Shown here: piece after piece, positions 26,316 through 35,991 of the stretch | Layout of the letters: each line of letters begins with the position of its first letter | Numbering within the stretch: the first letter of the stretch is position 1 | Origin: Gardnerella swidsinskii | GTDB lineage: Bacteria; Actinomycetota; Actinomycetes; Actinomycetales; Bifidobacteriaceae | Reading direction: 5' to 3' | Assembly: GCF_003397705.1 (NCBI RefSeq) | Contig: NZ_QJVB01000003.1 | Span: 248,001-312,000 of the forward strand | Length of the DNA: 64,000 nt | The notes under the pieces: generated by a model | What the model was told of the DNA's origin: nothing | The model's input: only the letters and a program-made list of their open reading frames with translations | Database searches by the model: none | Made by a program: the position numbers and the translations under genes

Positions 26316-29300
26316 AAGTTAATCTGAATTTTGCAAAATTTACTTATACTGCAAAAAAGTGGAGGTGGATTCTTGCGATAGTAGTGTTAATTGTCGCGTT
26401 TGCTGTAGCTGCAATATTTGCTCTCGCAAGGTTCATAACTGATTGCATGTGGTATTCGCAGCTTGGATTTGAAAGTGTTATTTGGATTCAGCTTGCAGCA
26501 AAAGTGGGCGTTTGGGTGCTTTATGCAATATTAATGTCTGCTTTTGGATACTTGTCTGCAGCTTTGGCAATAAAAGCGCGTCCAAGCAATGCAGATGGAA
26601 CTTATATTCGAATTAAAGGCAATGTTATTGATTTAAAGCAGGGAATTAGTTCAAAGCTTGCTTTGCATGTTGCAGGAATTTTTTCATTGATTGTAGGCGC
26701 AGTATTTGGATTTAAATTCTACAATCATTGGGCGCAAATTTTGTTAATGTTTAACGCCCAACCTTTTGGCATTAAAGATCCACAATTTGGAATTGACAAT
26801 GGCTTCTATGTATTTGTGCTTCCAGGATTAAGGTTATTTATAAGCGCATTTGTGCTTTTATTGGTAATATCTCTTGTTTTCTCTATTATTACGCACATTC
26901 TTATGGGAGCAATTCGTTTTAGTATGCCTATCGATGGTAAAGGCATATTAAGTATTACAAAACGAGCACGTAGACAAATTTCTGTATGGTTTATGCTTGT
27001 GATTTTGACATGGGCACTTCAACAGATTTTAGACATGTTCGCTTTAGTAACTCTTGATGGATCTCGAATTACAGGCGGCTCATACACTGACATGAATGCT
27101 GGTGTTCCTGGAAGCATAGCAATGGCAGTGATAACAGTGTTAGTTGGTTCTGTTATTGCATTTTGGTTTATGAAATCTCATGCTTTATCTGTAGAAGCAC
27201 CAATTTCAGTGCGTTTTAAAACAGCAATTAAGGCATGGAAAACACCAATTATTGCTTTAGCTTTTATGATTGTTTGCTCAATTGTTATATCTTTCGCTTG
27301 GCCGGCACTTGTGCAGCGATTTAAAGTTGCTCCTAATGCTCAGGAATTGGAAGCTACTTATATTCAGCGTAATATCGATGCAACAAAGTTTGCTTACGGG
27401 CTAAATAACGTAAAGAAAGAATCGTATAACGCTACTTCTAAAGGTAAATCAGGTGCATTATCAAAAGAAGCAGAGTCAACTGCGCAAATTCGTTTGTTAG
27501 ATCCACAAGTTACGTCTCCAACGTTCCGTCAATTGCAGCAATCGAAGCAATATTACACTTTCGCAGATACGCTTTCAGTTGATAAATACGATATTGACGG
27601 TGTAAGTCAAGATACGGTTATTGCTGCGCGCGAGCTTGATTTAGCTGGCAACGATAATCGAAACTGGGTTAATGATCATACAGTTTATACGCATGGCTAT
27701 GGAATTGTTGCAGCTTACGGAAATAAAGTAACAACAGATGGACAGCCACAATTTATGGAGTATGGTATTCCTGCTCAAGGCAAACTTACTAAGTCACAAA
27801 AGTATGAACCGCGTATTTACTTCTCACCAAATGCTCCTGAGTATTCTATCGTTGGTTCTCCAAAAGGGACATCTCCATGGGAATTTGATTATCCGACTGG
27901 CTCTCAAGGTGCTTTAACTACTTTCAAAGGCAATGGTGGTCCAAGTTTAGGAAACTTCTTCTCTAAACTTTTGCATGCAATTAGATTTGAGTCTGATCAG
28001 ATTCTTTTTTCTGACCGTGTGACTTCTGAATCTCAAATTTTGTATGATCGTGATCCTAAGACACGCGTGTCTAAGGTTGCTCCTTACTTAACTTTGGATG
28101 GTCGAGTTTATCCTGCAGTAGTAGACGGTCGCGTTAAGTGGATTGTTGATGGCTATACTACTTCTGATTCTTACCCTTATTCTCAAATGACTGATTTTGG
28201 TAAGGTAACTCAAGATTCCACAACAACAACTTCTCATTCTATTAAAGGGTTGACAAATCAGCGCGCAAACTACATTCGTAATTCTGTGAAAGCTACAGTT
28301 GATGCTTATGATGGATCTGTTGATTTGTATGTGTGGGATACGAAAGACCCTGTGATTAAAGCATGGCGTTCAATTTTCCCAGGTCATTATCATGACATTT
28401 CTAAGATTTCTGGCGATTTGATGAAGCATTTGCGTTACCCAGAAAGCTTGTTTAAAGTTCAACGTCACTTATTAGCAAAGTATCACGTCGATACAGCAAG
28501 CCAATTCTTCTCTGGAGAAGACTTCTGGCAGATTCCTGTTGATCCAACTGAATCTCAAAAAGCACAAAAAGAAGATATTTTGCAACCTCCATACTATTTG
28601 ACTTTGCAAACTGGAGACGCAAAGAAACCAGTATTTTCGCTTGTTTCTACTTATATTCCGGCAGGTAAAAGTACTCGTGAAATATTAACTGGTTTCTTGT
28701 CTGTTGATTCAGATGCGGGGGATACTCCTGGAAAGATTGGTCCAAATTACGGTAAGATTCGTTTGCAAGAATTACCTAAGATATCTAATGTTCCAGGACC
28801 TGGTCAAGCTCAGAATAATTTCAACGCTAATGCAAATGTTTCTAAAGAATTGAATTTGCTTGAATCCGGTTCTACTAAAGTTAAGCGCGGCAATTTGATT
28901 ACATTGCCTCTTGGCGGTGGGCTGGTTTATGTAGAGCCTGTTTATGTGCAATCTAGCGGTTCTACTAGCTATCCTTTGCTTAAGAAGGTGTTAGTTGCGT
29001 TTGGAGATCAAGTTGGATTTGCAGATACGTTAGATGAAGCACTTAATCAAGTATTTGGCGGAAACTCAGGCGCTTTGGCTGGAGATGCTTCTAATAATTC
29101 TTCTTCAAACAATGCTGCTGAAAATAATGAATCTAAGGATGCTGATTCTAAAGAAGGTACTTCTAAGGAAAATGAGTCTACGAATTCAGAAAAATCTCAT
29201 TCTATGAGCCAAAAAGCTAAAGAAGCGCTTAAACGTGCGGCTCAAGCATTAAAAGATTCTGATTCTGCTATGCGATCCGGAAACTGGGAAGCTTACGGAA

Positions 29301-29362
29301 AGGCACAAAAAGAGTTGAGCGATGCTATTAATGAAGCAATGAAAGAAGAATCAGGTAAGTAA
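26312..29362 (+). CDS. UPF0182 family large membrane protein
   Basis: 1016 residues. About seven membrane helices lie in the first 350 residues (starting LAIVVLIVAF, then TDCMWYSQLGFESV). A large extracytoplasmic domain (about 350-900) follows, with conserved-looking segments such as NDHTVYTHGYGIVAAYGN, EYGIPAQG, RIYFSPN and LRYPESLFKVQRHLLAKYHV. The C-terminal 100 residues are acidic and Ser/Asn/Lys-rich, ending in a helical KEALKRAAQALKDSD segment. Function unknown. The family is typical of Actinobacteria and cyanobacteria. Confidence 0.9.
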   Translation: MKVNLNFAKFTYTAKKWRWILAIVVLIVAFAVAAIFALARFITDCMWYSQLGFESVIWIQLAAKVGVWVLYAILMSAFGYLSAALAIKARPSNADGTYIRIKGNVIDLKQGISSKLALHVAGIFSLIVGAVFGFKFYNHWAQILLMFNAQPFGIKDPQFGIDNGFYVFVLPGLRLFISAFVLLLVISLVFSIITHILMGAIRFSMPIDGKGILSITKRARRQISVWFMLVILTWALQQILDMFALVTLDGSRITGGSYTDMNAGVPGSIAMAVITVLVGSVIAFWFMKSHALSVEAPISVRFKTAIKAWKTPIIALAFMIVCSIVISFAWPALVQRFKVAPNAQELEATYIQRNIDATKFAYGLNNVKKESYNATSKGKSGALSKEAESTAQIRLLDPQVTSPTFRQLQQSKQYYTFADTLSVDKYDIDGVSQDTVIAARELDLAGNDNRNWVNDHTVYTHGYGIVAAYGNKVTTDGQPQFMEYGIPAQGKLTKSQKYEPRIYFSPNAPEYSIVGSPKGTSPWEFDYPTGSQGALTTFKGNGGPSLGNFFSKLLHAIRFESDQILFSDRVTSESQILYDRDPKTRVSKVAPYLTLDGRVYPAVVDGRVKWIVDGYTTSDSYPYSQMTDFGKVTQDSTTTTSHSIKGLTNQRANYIRNSVKATVDAYDGSVDLYVWDTKDPVIKAWRSIFPGHYHDISKISGDLMKHLRYPESLFKVQRHLLAKYHVDTASQFFSGEDFWQIPVDPTESQKAQKEDILQPPYYLTLQTGDAKKPVFSLVSTYIPAGKSTREILTGFLSVDSDAGDTPGKIGPNYGKIRLQELPKISNVPGPGQAQNNFNANANVSKELNLLESGSTKVKRGNLITLPLGGGLVYVEPVYVQSSGSTSYPLLKKVLVAFGDQVGFADTLDEALNQVFGGNSGALAGDASNNSSSNNAAENNESKDADSKEGTSKENESTNSEKSHSMSQKAKEALKRAAQALKDSDSAMRSGNWEAYGKAQKELSDAINEAMKEESGK

Positions 29363-29388
29363 GTAGGTTTTCGTTAATATATCAGTTT

Positions 29389-29442
29389 GTGAGTTACAAA
29401 AGTAGCGAATGTTACGTTATTTTCGTTACTTTTGTAGCTCAC
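29389..29442. terminator. Inverted repeat between convergent genes
   Basis: Nineteen-base arms (29389-29407 with 29424-29442, two mismatches) form a strong hairpin between the UPF0182 gene (+) and an ABC permease gene (-). It lacks a clear T tract on either side, so termination is likely but not certain. Confidence 0.6.
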
Positions 29443-29462
29443 ATGGGCTGTTTTAATTCATT

Positions 29463-30254
29463 TCACAATTGGTTATCTGGATCCTCATCTTCGTCTGCTG
29501 AGCCAAGCAGAATTCTTTCACAAACGTTAACGATGCACATAAGAAGCGCAGTAAGAATTATTATTACTATTGTTGCAGAAAAAATAAGTGGTGTTCTAAA
29601 TGAGTTATAAGCGAATTGAAGCCAAATTCCTAGCCCATCTTTGGCTCCCAAATATTCTGCAGTTGAAGCAGTTCCAAAAACATAAGCTGCACTAATGCGT
29701 ATGCCACCAAAAATCTGGCGAGCTGCAACCCTTAATTTAACATGCCACAAAGTCCAAGTTCTACTTGCTCCACAAGTTAAAGCAACATCTGTATAAAAAC
29801 TTGGAACAGCGTCAAGACCTCGTATAGTTTGCACAGCAATAGGGAACATGCTGAAAACCATTACGATTACAATTTTCCCCGATATTTCAAAACCAAACCA
29901 AATCAAAAAAATTGGCGCAATAGAAATTAATGGCATAGTTTGCGCTGCGCATAAAAGCGGGAATAAAGCAGATTTAACAAGCTTACAAACATGGAAAATA
30001 ACACCTAAAAGAATTCCAACTACTATTGCAATAGAAAAACCGATAACTGTTTCTTGTGTTGTAATTAATGCTGCAGGTAATAGAGTTGGCAAAGCGTCAG
30101 CTGTTGATTGAGCAATTGAAGATGGTGTTGGAATCAAATTTTCCGAAATTTTATAATATTCGCATGCATACTGCCAAAAAACAAGTAAAACTATTACAGA
30201 AAATACAGTTGGCAGATATTTAATTAGCATACGTTTAAAACGCGATTGCGTCAT
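29463..30254 (-). CDS. ABC transporter permease (thiamine-precursor/sulfonate type)
   Basis: 263 residues from ATG 30254, chosen for AGAAAGGA about 11 bases upstream; an earlier in-frame start (30299) has no RBS. Six membrane helices and the BPD_transp_1 EAA-like loop (ALTCGASRTWTLWHVKLRVAARQIFGG, in part) identify a ThiX/SsuC-type permease. The nearest candidate partner is the divergent NMT1-type binding protein at 30565. No ATPase gene sits in this pair. Confidence 0.88.
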   Translation of the reverse strand: MTQSRFKRMLIKYLPTVFSVIVLLVFWQYACEYYKISENLIPTPSSIAQSTADALPTLLPAALITTQETVIGFSIAIVVGILLGVIFHVCKLVKSALFPLLCAAQTMPLISIAPIFLIWFGFEISGKIVIVMVFSMFPIAVQTIRGLDAVPSFYTDVALTCGASRTWTLWHVKLRVAARQIFGGIRISAAYVFGTASTAEYLGAKDGLGIWLQFAYNSFRTPLIFSATIVIIILTALLMCIVNVCERILLGSADEDEDPDNQL

Positions 30255-30427
30255 GAAAACTCGATTCCTTTCTGTAAACGACTTCGATTGCTGCCCCAAT
30301 CGAATTATTTAAAACTACAAATAGCATGTACATTCTATTAGAAGCGCACAACTTCTGTGAGTTCAATAGTGTACGAGATTTTTTTATTTGTCTATTTAAT
30401 CATGCATAATCTAAATGTTTCGTGAGT
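30255..30427. other. AT-rich divergent spacer
   Basis: Between the leftward permease and the rightward binding-protein leader. It should contain both promoters, but no pair of -35/-10 boxes stands out. The decamer CATGCATAAT at 30401-30410 recurs upstream of argR (52295-52304). Confidence 0.4.
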
Positions 30428-30542
30428 CAATGTGTGGCAAACTGTAGCAGGTTGAATCTGCGCAGGGGCATTGAACGGCGCGGGCTAGGCCCTTTGTTAC
30501 CGTTTTCTGCCGAGTTCGTGTCACTTTCCCAGAAGAACGGTA
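30428..30542 (+). promoter_or_regulatory. Structured 5' leader of unknown class
   Basis: Unusually GC-rich for this window and able to fold extensively. CAATG (30428-30432) pairs with CATTG (30468-30472) around an inner hairpin (CTG..GCAG / CTGC.CAG). AACGG (30474-30478) can pair with CCGTT (30500-30504). That same strand (TACCGTT with TTCT, 30498-30508) can instead pair with AGAA and AACGGTA (30531-30542), forming an 11-bp stem with one bulge. Such mutually exclusive pairing suggests a riboswitch or attenuator. It does not contain the TPP aptamer motifs CTGAGA and ACCTGAT. Confidence 0.5.
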
Positions 30543-30564
30543 CAAGAAACAAAGTAGGGAACTC

Positions 30565-31617
30565 ATGAATATGCGTATTGTAAAGCGTACTCTTGCGTTT
30601 GTTCTTTCTGCGTGCTGCGTATTTTCTTTCTCGGCATGTGGATTTGCAAGTAGTAGTAAGAATGCAAATCTTCGTAAAGTGTCGTTTATGCTATTTTGGG
30701 CACCGGATACTAATCATATTGGTATTTATGTTGCTAAGCATAAAGGATGGTTTAAAGATGCTGGATTAGATGTCAATATACTTGCTGTTGCTCAGACTGG
30801 TTCGGAACACGCAGTTGATAGTGGTGTTGCTGATTTTGCTCTTAGTACTTTGACAAATGCTGCTGATTTTTCAACAAAGGGAGCAAATCTTGAGCAAGTT
30901 ATGCAAGTTCAGCAAAAGCCAAGTGCTATTTGGTGTTCACTTGCTTCGAACAATAAAATTCATTCTCCAAAAGATTTTGATGGTCGTACTTTTGCAACTT
31001 TTGGTTCAGCTGAAGGTGATGCTGTAATTCGTAGGATGATTCAACACGATGGTGGTCAAGGTAAGTTCGACAAAGTTACTGTTGGAACTTCAACTTTTAG
31101 AACTCTTGAATCTGGCAAAGCTGATTTTGGTGGCTTCTATGGCACTTGGGAAGGCGTGCAGTCTGAAATGTTCGGACCAAAGCTTCGCTGCTTCATGGAG
31201 GGCGACTACGGTGTGCCAGGTCAGCCAGATACTATTGGAATAATCGCAAATAAGCGTACTGTAGCTAAAGACCCTAAGCTTGTTCGAGCATTTGTTAAAG
31301 CTGCAAAGCGCGGATATGAATATGCTTATGAACATCCTGATGAGGCTTCTGAAATTCTTGTGAAAGAAGCAAAAGATGCTAATCTCGACATAAAGTTTGT
31401 TAAGCGTAGCATGAAGATGATTGTTGACGGTCAATATTGGGGCAATCGCGCGGATATTAAAAGCGGAAAATTTGTGTTCGGAACCACTGATGTTAAAGGC
31501 GCTCAAGCTTACTTTAACTTCTTAAGTAAGGAAGGTGCTTACACTGATTCTAAAGGCAAAGTAACTCATAAAACTCCGCAAGCAAAAGAATTGTCTACTG
31601 ACGAATTTTTGAAATAA
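30565..31617 (+). CDS. ABC substrate-binding lipoprotein (NMT1/ThiY-like)
   Basis: 350 residues. A lipoprotein signal ends in the lipobox SFSAC, with Cys about residue 25. The mature domain is of the NMT1/THI5 class: FWAPDTNHIGIYVAKHKGWF followed by KDAGLDVNI is the usual start of ThiY proteins that bind formyl-aminopyrimidine or HMP thiamine precursors. Acts outside the membrane and delivers substrate to a permease, presumably the divergent one at 29463-30254. ATG 30571 is an alternative start. It has a long structured leader. Substrate assignment is by family resemblance only. Confidence 0.82.
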   Translation: MNMRIVKRTLAFVLSACCVFSFSACGFASSSKNANLRKVSFMLFWAPDTNHIGIYVAKHKGWFKDAGLDVNILAVAQTGSEHAVDSGVADFALSTLTNAADFSTKGANLEQVMQVQQKPSAIWCSLASNNKIHSPKDFDGRTFATFGSAEGDAVIRRMIQHDGGQGKFDKVTVGTSTFRTLESGKADFGGFYGTWEGVQSEMFGPKLRCFMEGDYGVPGQPDTIGIIANKRTVAKDPKLVRAFVKAAKRGYEYAYEHPDEASEILVKEAKDANLDIKFVKRSMKMIVDGQYWGNRADIKSGKFVFGTTDVKGAQAYFNFLSKEGAYTDSKGKVTHKTPQAKELSTDEFLK

Positions 31618-31663
31618 ATAACATAATGACTTGAGTCTTGATAGAATAGGCTGAAGTATATAA

Positions 31664-31718
31664 GGGCGTATCGAGTAGTTGTGATTTTACGTTCAGCTAC
31701 AATCGATGCGCCCGTTTT
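31664..31718 (+). terminator. Terminator after the ThiY-like gene
   Basis: An 11-bp stem with one mismatch (31664-31674 with 31703-31713) and a further pairing TAG/CTA inside is followed by G and TTTT. It ends 38 bases before pth. Confidence 0.8.
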
Positions 31719-31756
31719 GTTGTTTTGCTAAATATTTGAATGGGGAGTGGTCTGCC

Positions 31757-32356
31757 ATGGCATCGGATTTTTGGCTTATTGCTGGCTTGGGAAATCCTGG
31801 TACAAAATATGAGGGTACTCGACACAACATGGGTTTTATGGTTGCAGACGTTTTGGCACAACGTTGGTCAGTATCTCTTTCGGATCACAAAGGTTTAGCT
31901 AAACTTGGCAAAGGTGTTATGAATCTTGATGGTCGCGTAGCAAAGTTTTTCCTTGCTAAACCGTTGACTTTTATGAATGATTCTGGTGCTGCAGTATCTT
32001 CTATAAGCTCCTATTATCAAATAGAACCGGATCATATTGTGATAATTCACGATGATATGGATTTAGATTTTGGACGCATTAAAGTAAAAGCAGGAGGCTC
32101 TGCGGGAGGACATAACGGTATTCGTTCTATCGATCGCTCTCTTGGTACTCCTCAATATTCTCGAGTGAGAATGGGTGTTGGTCATGCGCAGCGTGGTGCT
32201 CATGCGCACGATAATACTGTCAATTGGGTTCTTGGAGGTTTTGCTGCAGCTCAAAAATCTGATCTTCCAAACTTTTTAGCAGATGGTGCTGATGCTGCAG
32301 AAAGTATTATTTTCCATGGATTAGCAGCAACTCAGGAGAAGTTTAATGGCCGCTGA
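31757..32356 (+). CDS. pth: Peptidyl-tRNA hydrolase
   Basis: 199 residues, normal length. Frees tRNA from peptidyl-tRNA that dropped off ribosomes. N-terminal LIAGLGNPGTKYEGTRHNMGF holds the conserved Asn and catalytic His; FLAKPLTFMNDSG and VIIHDDMDLDFG with GGSAGGHNGIRS complete the signature. ATG 31757 has GGGGAGTGG upstream; the longer frame from 31706 overlaps the terminator. Its 3' end overlaps the mfd start by 11 bases. Confidence 0.96.
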   Translation: MASDFWLIAGLGNPGTKYEGTRHNMGFMVADVLAQRWSVSLSDHKGLAKLGKGVMNLDGRVAKFFLAKPLTFMNDSGAAVSSISSYYQIEPDHIVIIHDDMDLDFGRIKVKAGGSAGGHNGIRSIDRSLGTPQYSRVRMGVGHAQRGAHAHDNTVNWVLGGFAAAQKSDLPNFLADGADAAESIIFHGLAATQEKFNGR

Positions 32357-35300
32357 TAGCAGGTCTAATATCAAAAACAACAAGAATGATAAGACTGATG
32401 ATATTTCAGTAATAAGCTTGAGAGATATTCTTAATGATTTATCAACTAAGGATTCACTTTTTAAAGCTTTATCTGAATATGATCTTGATTCGATATCTGA
32501 TTATTGTTGCGAAAGTGCAAATAAAAATCGTAAAGATTTAGATTCAATAAGTGGAGATTTAACAATTTCTTCTCCTATTGGCATTCGTTCTGCTATTGTT
32601 GCTGCATTAGCTAAAAAAAAGCCGGTTGTTGTTATTGTTCCATCGAGTAGAGATGCTGAAGATTTTATTGCATCTGTACGTGATTGGTACGATGGTGATG
32701 CTCAAGACGTTGCTAAATTAGAAGCGTGGGAAACGTTACCTCATGAAAGGCTTTCGCCTAGAGCAGATACTGTTGCTAGCAGGATTGCAGTGTTTCGTAG
32801 GCTTTGCCATCCTGAAAATAACACATCACTTTTTGGTCCGATTCGCGTGTTGGTTATGCCTGTGCGATCGCTTATTCAGCCTGTAGTTGAAGGCATTGGT
32901 GATATAGATCCTTTGTTATTTGAGTGCGGAAAAGAATTAACTCTTGAATATGCTGTGAAACGTTTGGTAGAAAACGCATATACTCGTGTTGATTTGGTGA
33001 TGGAACGCGGAGAGTTTGCTGTTCGCGGTGGAATTATTGACGTTTTTGCGCCAACGATGACACATCCTGTGAGAATTGAATTTTTTGGTGATGAAATTGA
33101 TACTATAAAGCAATTTCATGCTTCTGATCAGCGCACTTATGGCAATAATATTGCAAGTATTTGGGCTACGCCTTGTCGTGAGCTTCAGATTACAGAAAAA
33201 ATTTGCAAGCGTGCGCGTTCTCTTATTGGAGCAATTCCAAATGCTGACGATATGCTTGAATCAATCGCAAATTCTATACCTGTAGAAGGTATGGAGTCTT
33301 TGTTGCCTGCACTAGTGGATCGCATGGAATCAGTGCAAAATATGCTTCCAAAGGAATCTGTTATTATTCTATCTGATTCCGAAAAATGCCGTAGAGCTGC
33401 AGATGACGTAACTGCTACAGCTAACGAATTCTTAGCAGCTAGTTGGCATGTTGCTGCTTCTGGTCACGGTTCTGGAGCTCCAATAACATTCGATCAAGCT
33501 AATTTCTTGGATTTTGATGAAACGATTTCATCGTTAGAATTGTCTAATCATGACGTATGGAAATTAACATCTTTTGGTGTTGACAATCAAATTTATGGAA
33601 ATATTGCTTTGCCAGCATCGGCGCCACAAGAGTTTCGAGGAGATGAATCGAAAGTTTCTGGCGGCATCACTTCTCTTGTTGACAATGGTTTTGCTGTAAC
33701 TATTACTGCAGCGGCTTCTGGTACTCTTGCACGCTTGAGGCGCGCTATATATGCGACTGGTGTACATGAATTTACTACAGTGCGCTCAAGTATTTCGGAT
33801 GGCTTCATTGATAATGTTGCGCGTATCGCGATTCTTACAGAGCGTGATCTGACAGGTAAATCTTCTGCATCAGCTCAACTAAAAACTCCAAAACGCAGGC
33901 GCAAAGCAATCGACCTAATGGAACTAAAGCCTGGTGATTTCGTTGTGCACGAGCAGCATGGTATTGGACGTTTTGTTGGCATGAAACAACGTAATATTGC
34001 TGTTTCGGGTGGTAGTGCAACTCGCGAATATTTAGTCATTGAATATGCTCCTAGCAAACGTAACGCTCCTAACGATAAGCTTTTTATTCCAACTGATCAG
34101 CTTGATTTAGTGAGTAAATATATAGGTGCAGAAATACCAAAGCTTAACAAGCTCGGAGGTTCTGACTGGGCTCAAACTAAAGCAAAGGCTAAAAAGCATG
34201 TTCATGAAATTGCTGAAAATCTTATTAAACTTTATTCAGCAAGGCAGCAATCTCGCGGATTTGCATTTAGTAAAGATACTCCTTGGCAAAAAGAGTTGGA
34301 AGACGCATTTCCTTATCAAGAAACTGCTGATCAGCTTACAACTATTGATGAAGTAAAAGCAGATATGGAAAACCCAATCCCAATGGATCGCTTAATTTGT
34401 GGAGATGTTGGTTTTGGTAAAACTGAAATTGCGTTACGTGCAGCTTTTAAAGCTGTGCAGGATTCCAAGCAAGTTGTTGTTTTAGTTCCAACGACCTTGC
34501 TTGTTCAGCAGCATTACGAGACTTTTACAAATCGCTTTGAAGGATTCCCTGTAAAAGTTGCTGCAATGAGTAGATTCCAAACTTCTAAAGAGATTGAAGA
34601 AACTTTAGCTGGATTGCAAGATGGAAGCATTGACGTTGTTATTGGAACGCATAAGCTTTTGAATCCTAGTATAAAGTTCAAAGATTTAGGTTTGGTTATT
34701 ATTGACGAAGAGCAGCGTTTTGGTGTGGAACATAAGGAAACGCTTAAAGCTTTGCGCACAAACGTTGACGTATTAAGTCTTTCGGCAACGCCAATTCCTA
34801 GAACTCTTGAAATGGCTGTAACTGGTATTCGTGAAATGTCTACTCTTGCAACTCCTCCAGAAGATAGGCTTCCAGTGCTTACATACGTTGGTGCGTATGA
34901 TAATTCTCAAGTTGCTGCATGCATTAAGCGTGAATTGTTGCGTGGGGGTCAGGTTTTTTACGTCCATAATCGCGTTGAAGATATTAGTTCTGTTGCAAGT
35001 AAGATTCAGGAGCTTGTGCCAGATGTTCGTGTTGCTATTGCTCATGGAAAAATGGGTGAGAAGCAGCTCGATGCTGTTATTCGTGATTTTTGGCATAGAG
35101 ATATTGATGTGCTTGTTTGTACAACGATTATTGAAACAGGTCTTGATATTTCTAATGCGAATACACTTATTGTCGATCACGCAGATAGATTCGGTTTAAG
35201 CCAGTTGCATCAGCTTCGTGGTCGAGTAGGTAGAGGTCATGAGCGTGCTTACGCTTACTTTTTGTATGATCCGTCTAAGCCTATGACACAACAATCTCAC

Positions 35301-35954
35301 GATAGGCTCTCAACAATTGCTCAGCATACTGCGCTTGGTTCTGGTTTTGATGTTGCGATGAAAGATTTGGAATTGCGCGGAACTGGAAATTTGCTTGGAG
35401 ATGAGCAAAGTGGACACATTGAGGGTGTTGGATTTGATTTGTATGTTCGTATGGTTTCTGAAGCTGTTGAAAAATATAAGGAACCTGAAAGAGTTGAGCC
35501 TGTTTGTGTAACTATTGATCTTCCTGTTGAAGCTTCTCTTCCAGTTGATTATATTGCCTCTGACAAGCTTCGTTTGGAAGCGTACAGGAAGCTTGCTGCT
35601 GCTAAGGATAATAGTGATTTGCAAGAACTTCACGATGAGCTTCTTGATCGCTTTGGTAATCCACCTGAAGAGTTTGAGTCTTTGTGTGATGTTGCTCGTT
35701 TGCGTTTTAAAGCACGCGAGATTGGTATTACGCAAATCAGCTCTCAAGGAAAATCAGTGCGAGTTGTTGGCATCGATCCAAAAGAGTCTGTGATGATGCG
35801 TTTGAAGCGTATTTATAGAGGATTGCAGTATCGTCCTCTTACTCATATGCTTATTGTTCCAGCTCCTTTTGAATCTTCACTCGGTGCTGGTTCAATGAGT
35901 GAATCAGATATTCTTAAGTGGTCTAAGCAATTACTTGAAGACTTAGCGTGGTGA
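32346..35954 (+). CDS. mfd: Transcription-repair coupling factor Mfd
   Basis: 1202 residues. Removes RNA polymerase stalled at DNA lesions and recruits UvrA. The UvrB-like N-terminal module comes first, with LEAWETLPHERLSPRADTV in part. The RNA-polymerase-binding CarD-like domain follows (LKPGDFVVHEQHGIGRF). Then comes the RecG-like helicase: Walker A GDVGFGKT (686-693), DEEQ box (787-790), SATPIPRTLEM and QLRGRVGRG. A C-terminal TRCF domain ends the protein. RBS AGGAG lies inside the end of pth. Confidence 0.97.
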   Translation: MAADSRSNIKNNKNDKTDDISVISLRDILNDLSTKDSLFKALSEYDLDSISDYCCESANKNRKDLDSISGDLTISSPIGIRSAIVAALAKKKPVVVIVPSSRDAEDFIASVRDWYDGDAQDVAKLEAWETLPHERLSPRADTVASRIAVFRRLCHPENNTSLFGPIRVLVMPVRSLIQPVVEGIGDIDPLLFECGKELTLEYAVKRLVENAYTRVDLVMERGEFAVRGGIIDVFAPTMTHPVRIEFFGDEIDTIKQFHASDQRTYGNNIASIWATPCRELQITEKICKRARSLIGAIPNADDMLESIANSIPVEGMESLLPALVDRMESVQNMLPKESVIILSDSEKCRRAADDVTATANEFLAASWHVAASGHGSGAPITFDQANFLDFDETISSLELSNHDVWKLTSFGVDNQIYGNIALPASAPQEFRGDESKVSGGITSLVDNGFAVTITAAASGTLARLRRAIYATGVHEFTTVRSSISDGFIDNVARIAILTERDLTGKSSASAQLKTPKRRRKAIDLMELKPGDFVVHEQHGIGRFVGMKQRNIAVSGGSATREYLVIEYAPSKRNAPNDKLFIPTDQLDLVSKYIGAEIPKLNKLGGSDWAQTKAKAKKHVHEIAENLIKLYSARQQSRGFAFSKDTPWQKELEDAFPYQETADQLTTIDEVKADMENPIPMDRLICGDVGFGKTEIALRAAFKAVQDSKQVVVLVPTTLLVQQHYETFTNRFEGFPVKVAAMSRFQTSKEIEETLAGLQDGSIDVVIGTHKLLNPSIKFKDLGLVIIDEEQRFGVEHKETLKALRTNVDVLSLSATPIPRTLEMAVTGIREMSTLATPPEDRLPVLTYVGAYDNSQVAACIKRELLRGGQVFYVHNRVEDISSVASKIQELVPDVRVAIAHGKMGEKQLDAVIRDFWHRDIDVLVCTTIIETGLDISNANTLIVDHADRFGLSQLHQLRGRVGRGHERAYAYFLYDPSKPMTQQSHDRLSTIAQHTALGSGFDVAMKDLELRGTGNLLGDEQSGHIEGVGFDLYVRMVSEAVEKYKEPERVEPVCVTIDLPVEASLPVDYIASDKLRLEAYRKLAAAKDNSDLQELHDELLDRFGNPPEEFESLCDVARLRFKAREIGITQISSQGKSVRVVGIDPKESVMMRLKRIYRGLQYRPLTHMLIVPAPFESSLGAGSMSESDILKWSKQLLEDLAW

Positions 35955-35991
35955 TTTGTAATATCTGTTGCAATATAAGTGTTAAAAATAT

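Noticed and set aside
30428-30542. TPP riboswitch for the ThiY-like gene
   Set aside because: Neither CTGAGA nor ACCTGAT is present on either strand here, unlike the clear aptamer at 38851-38957.
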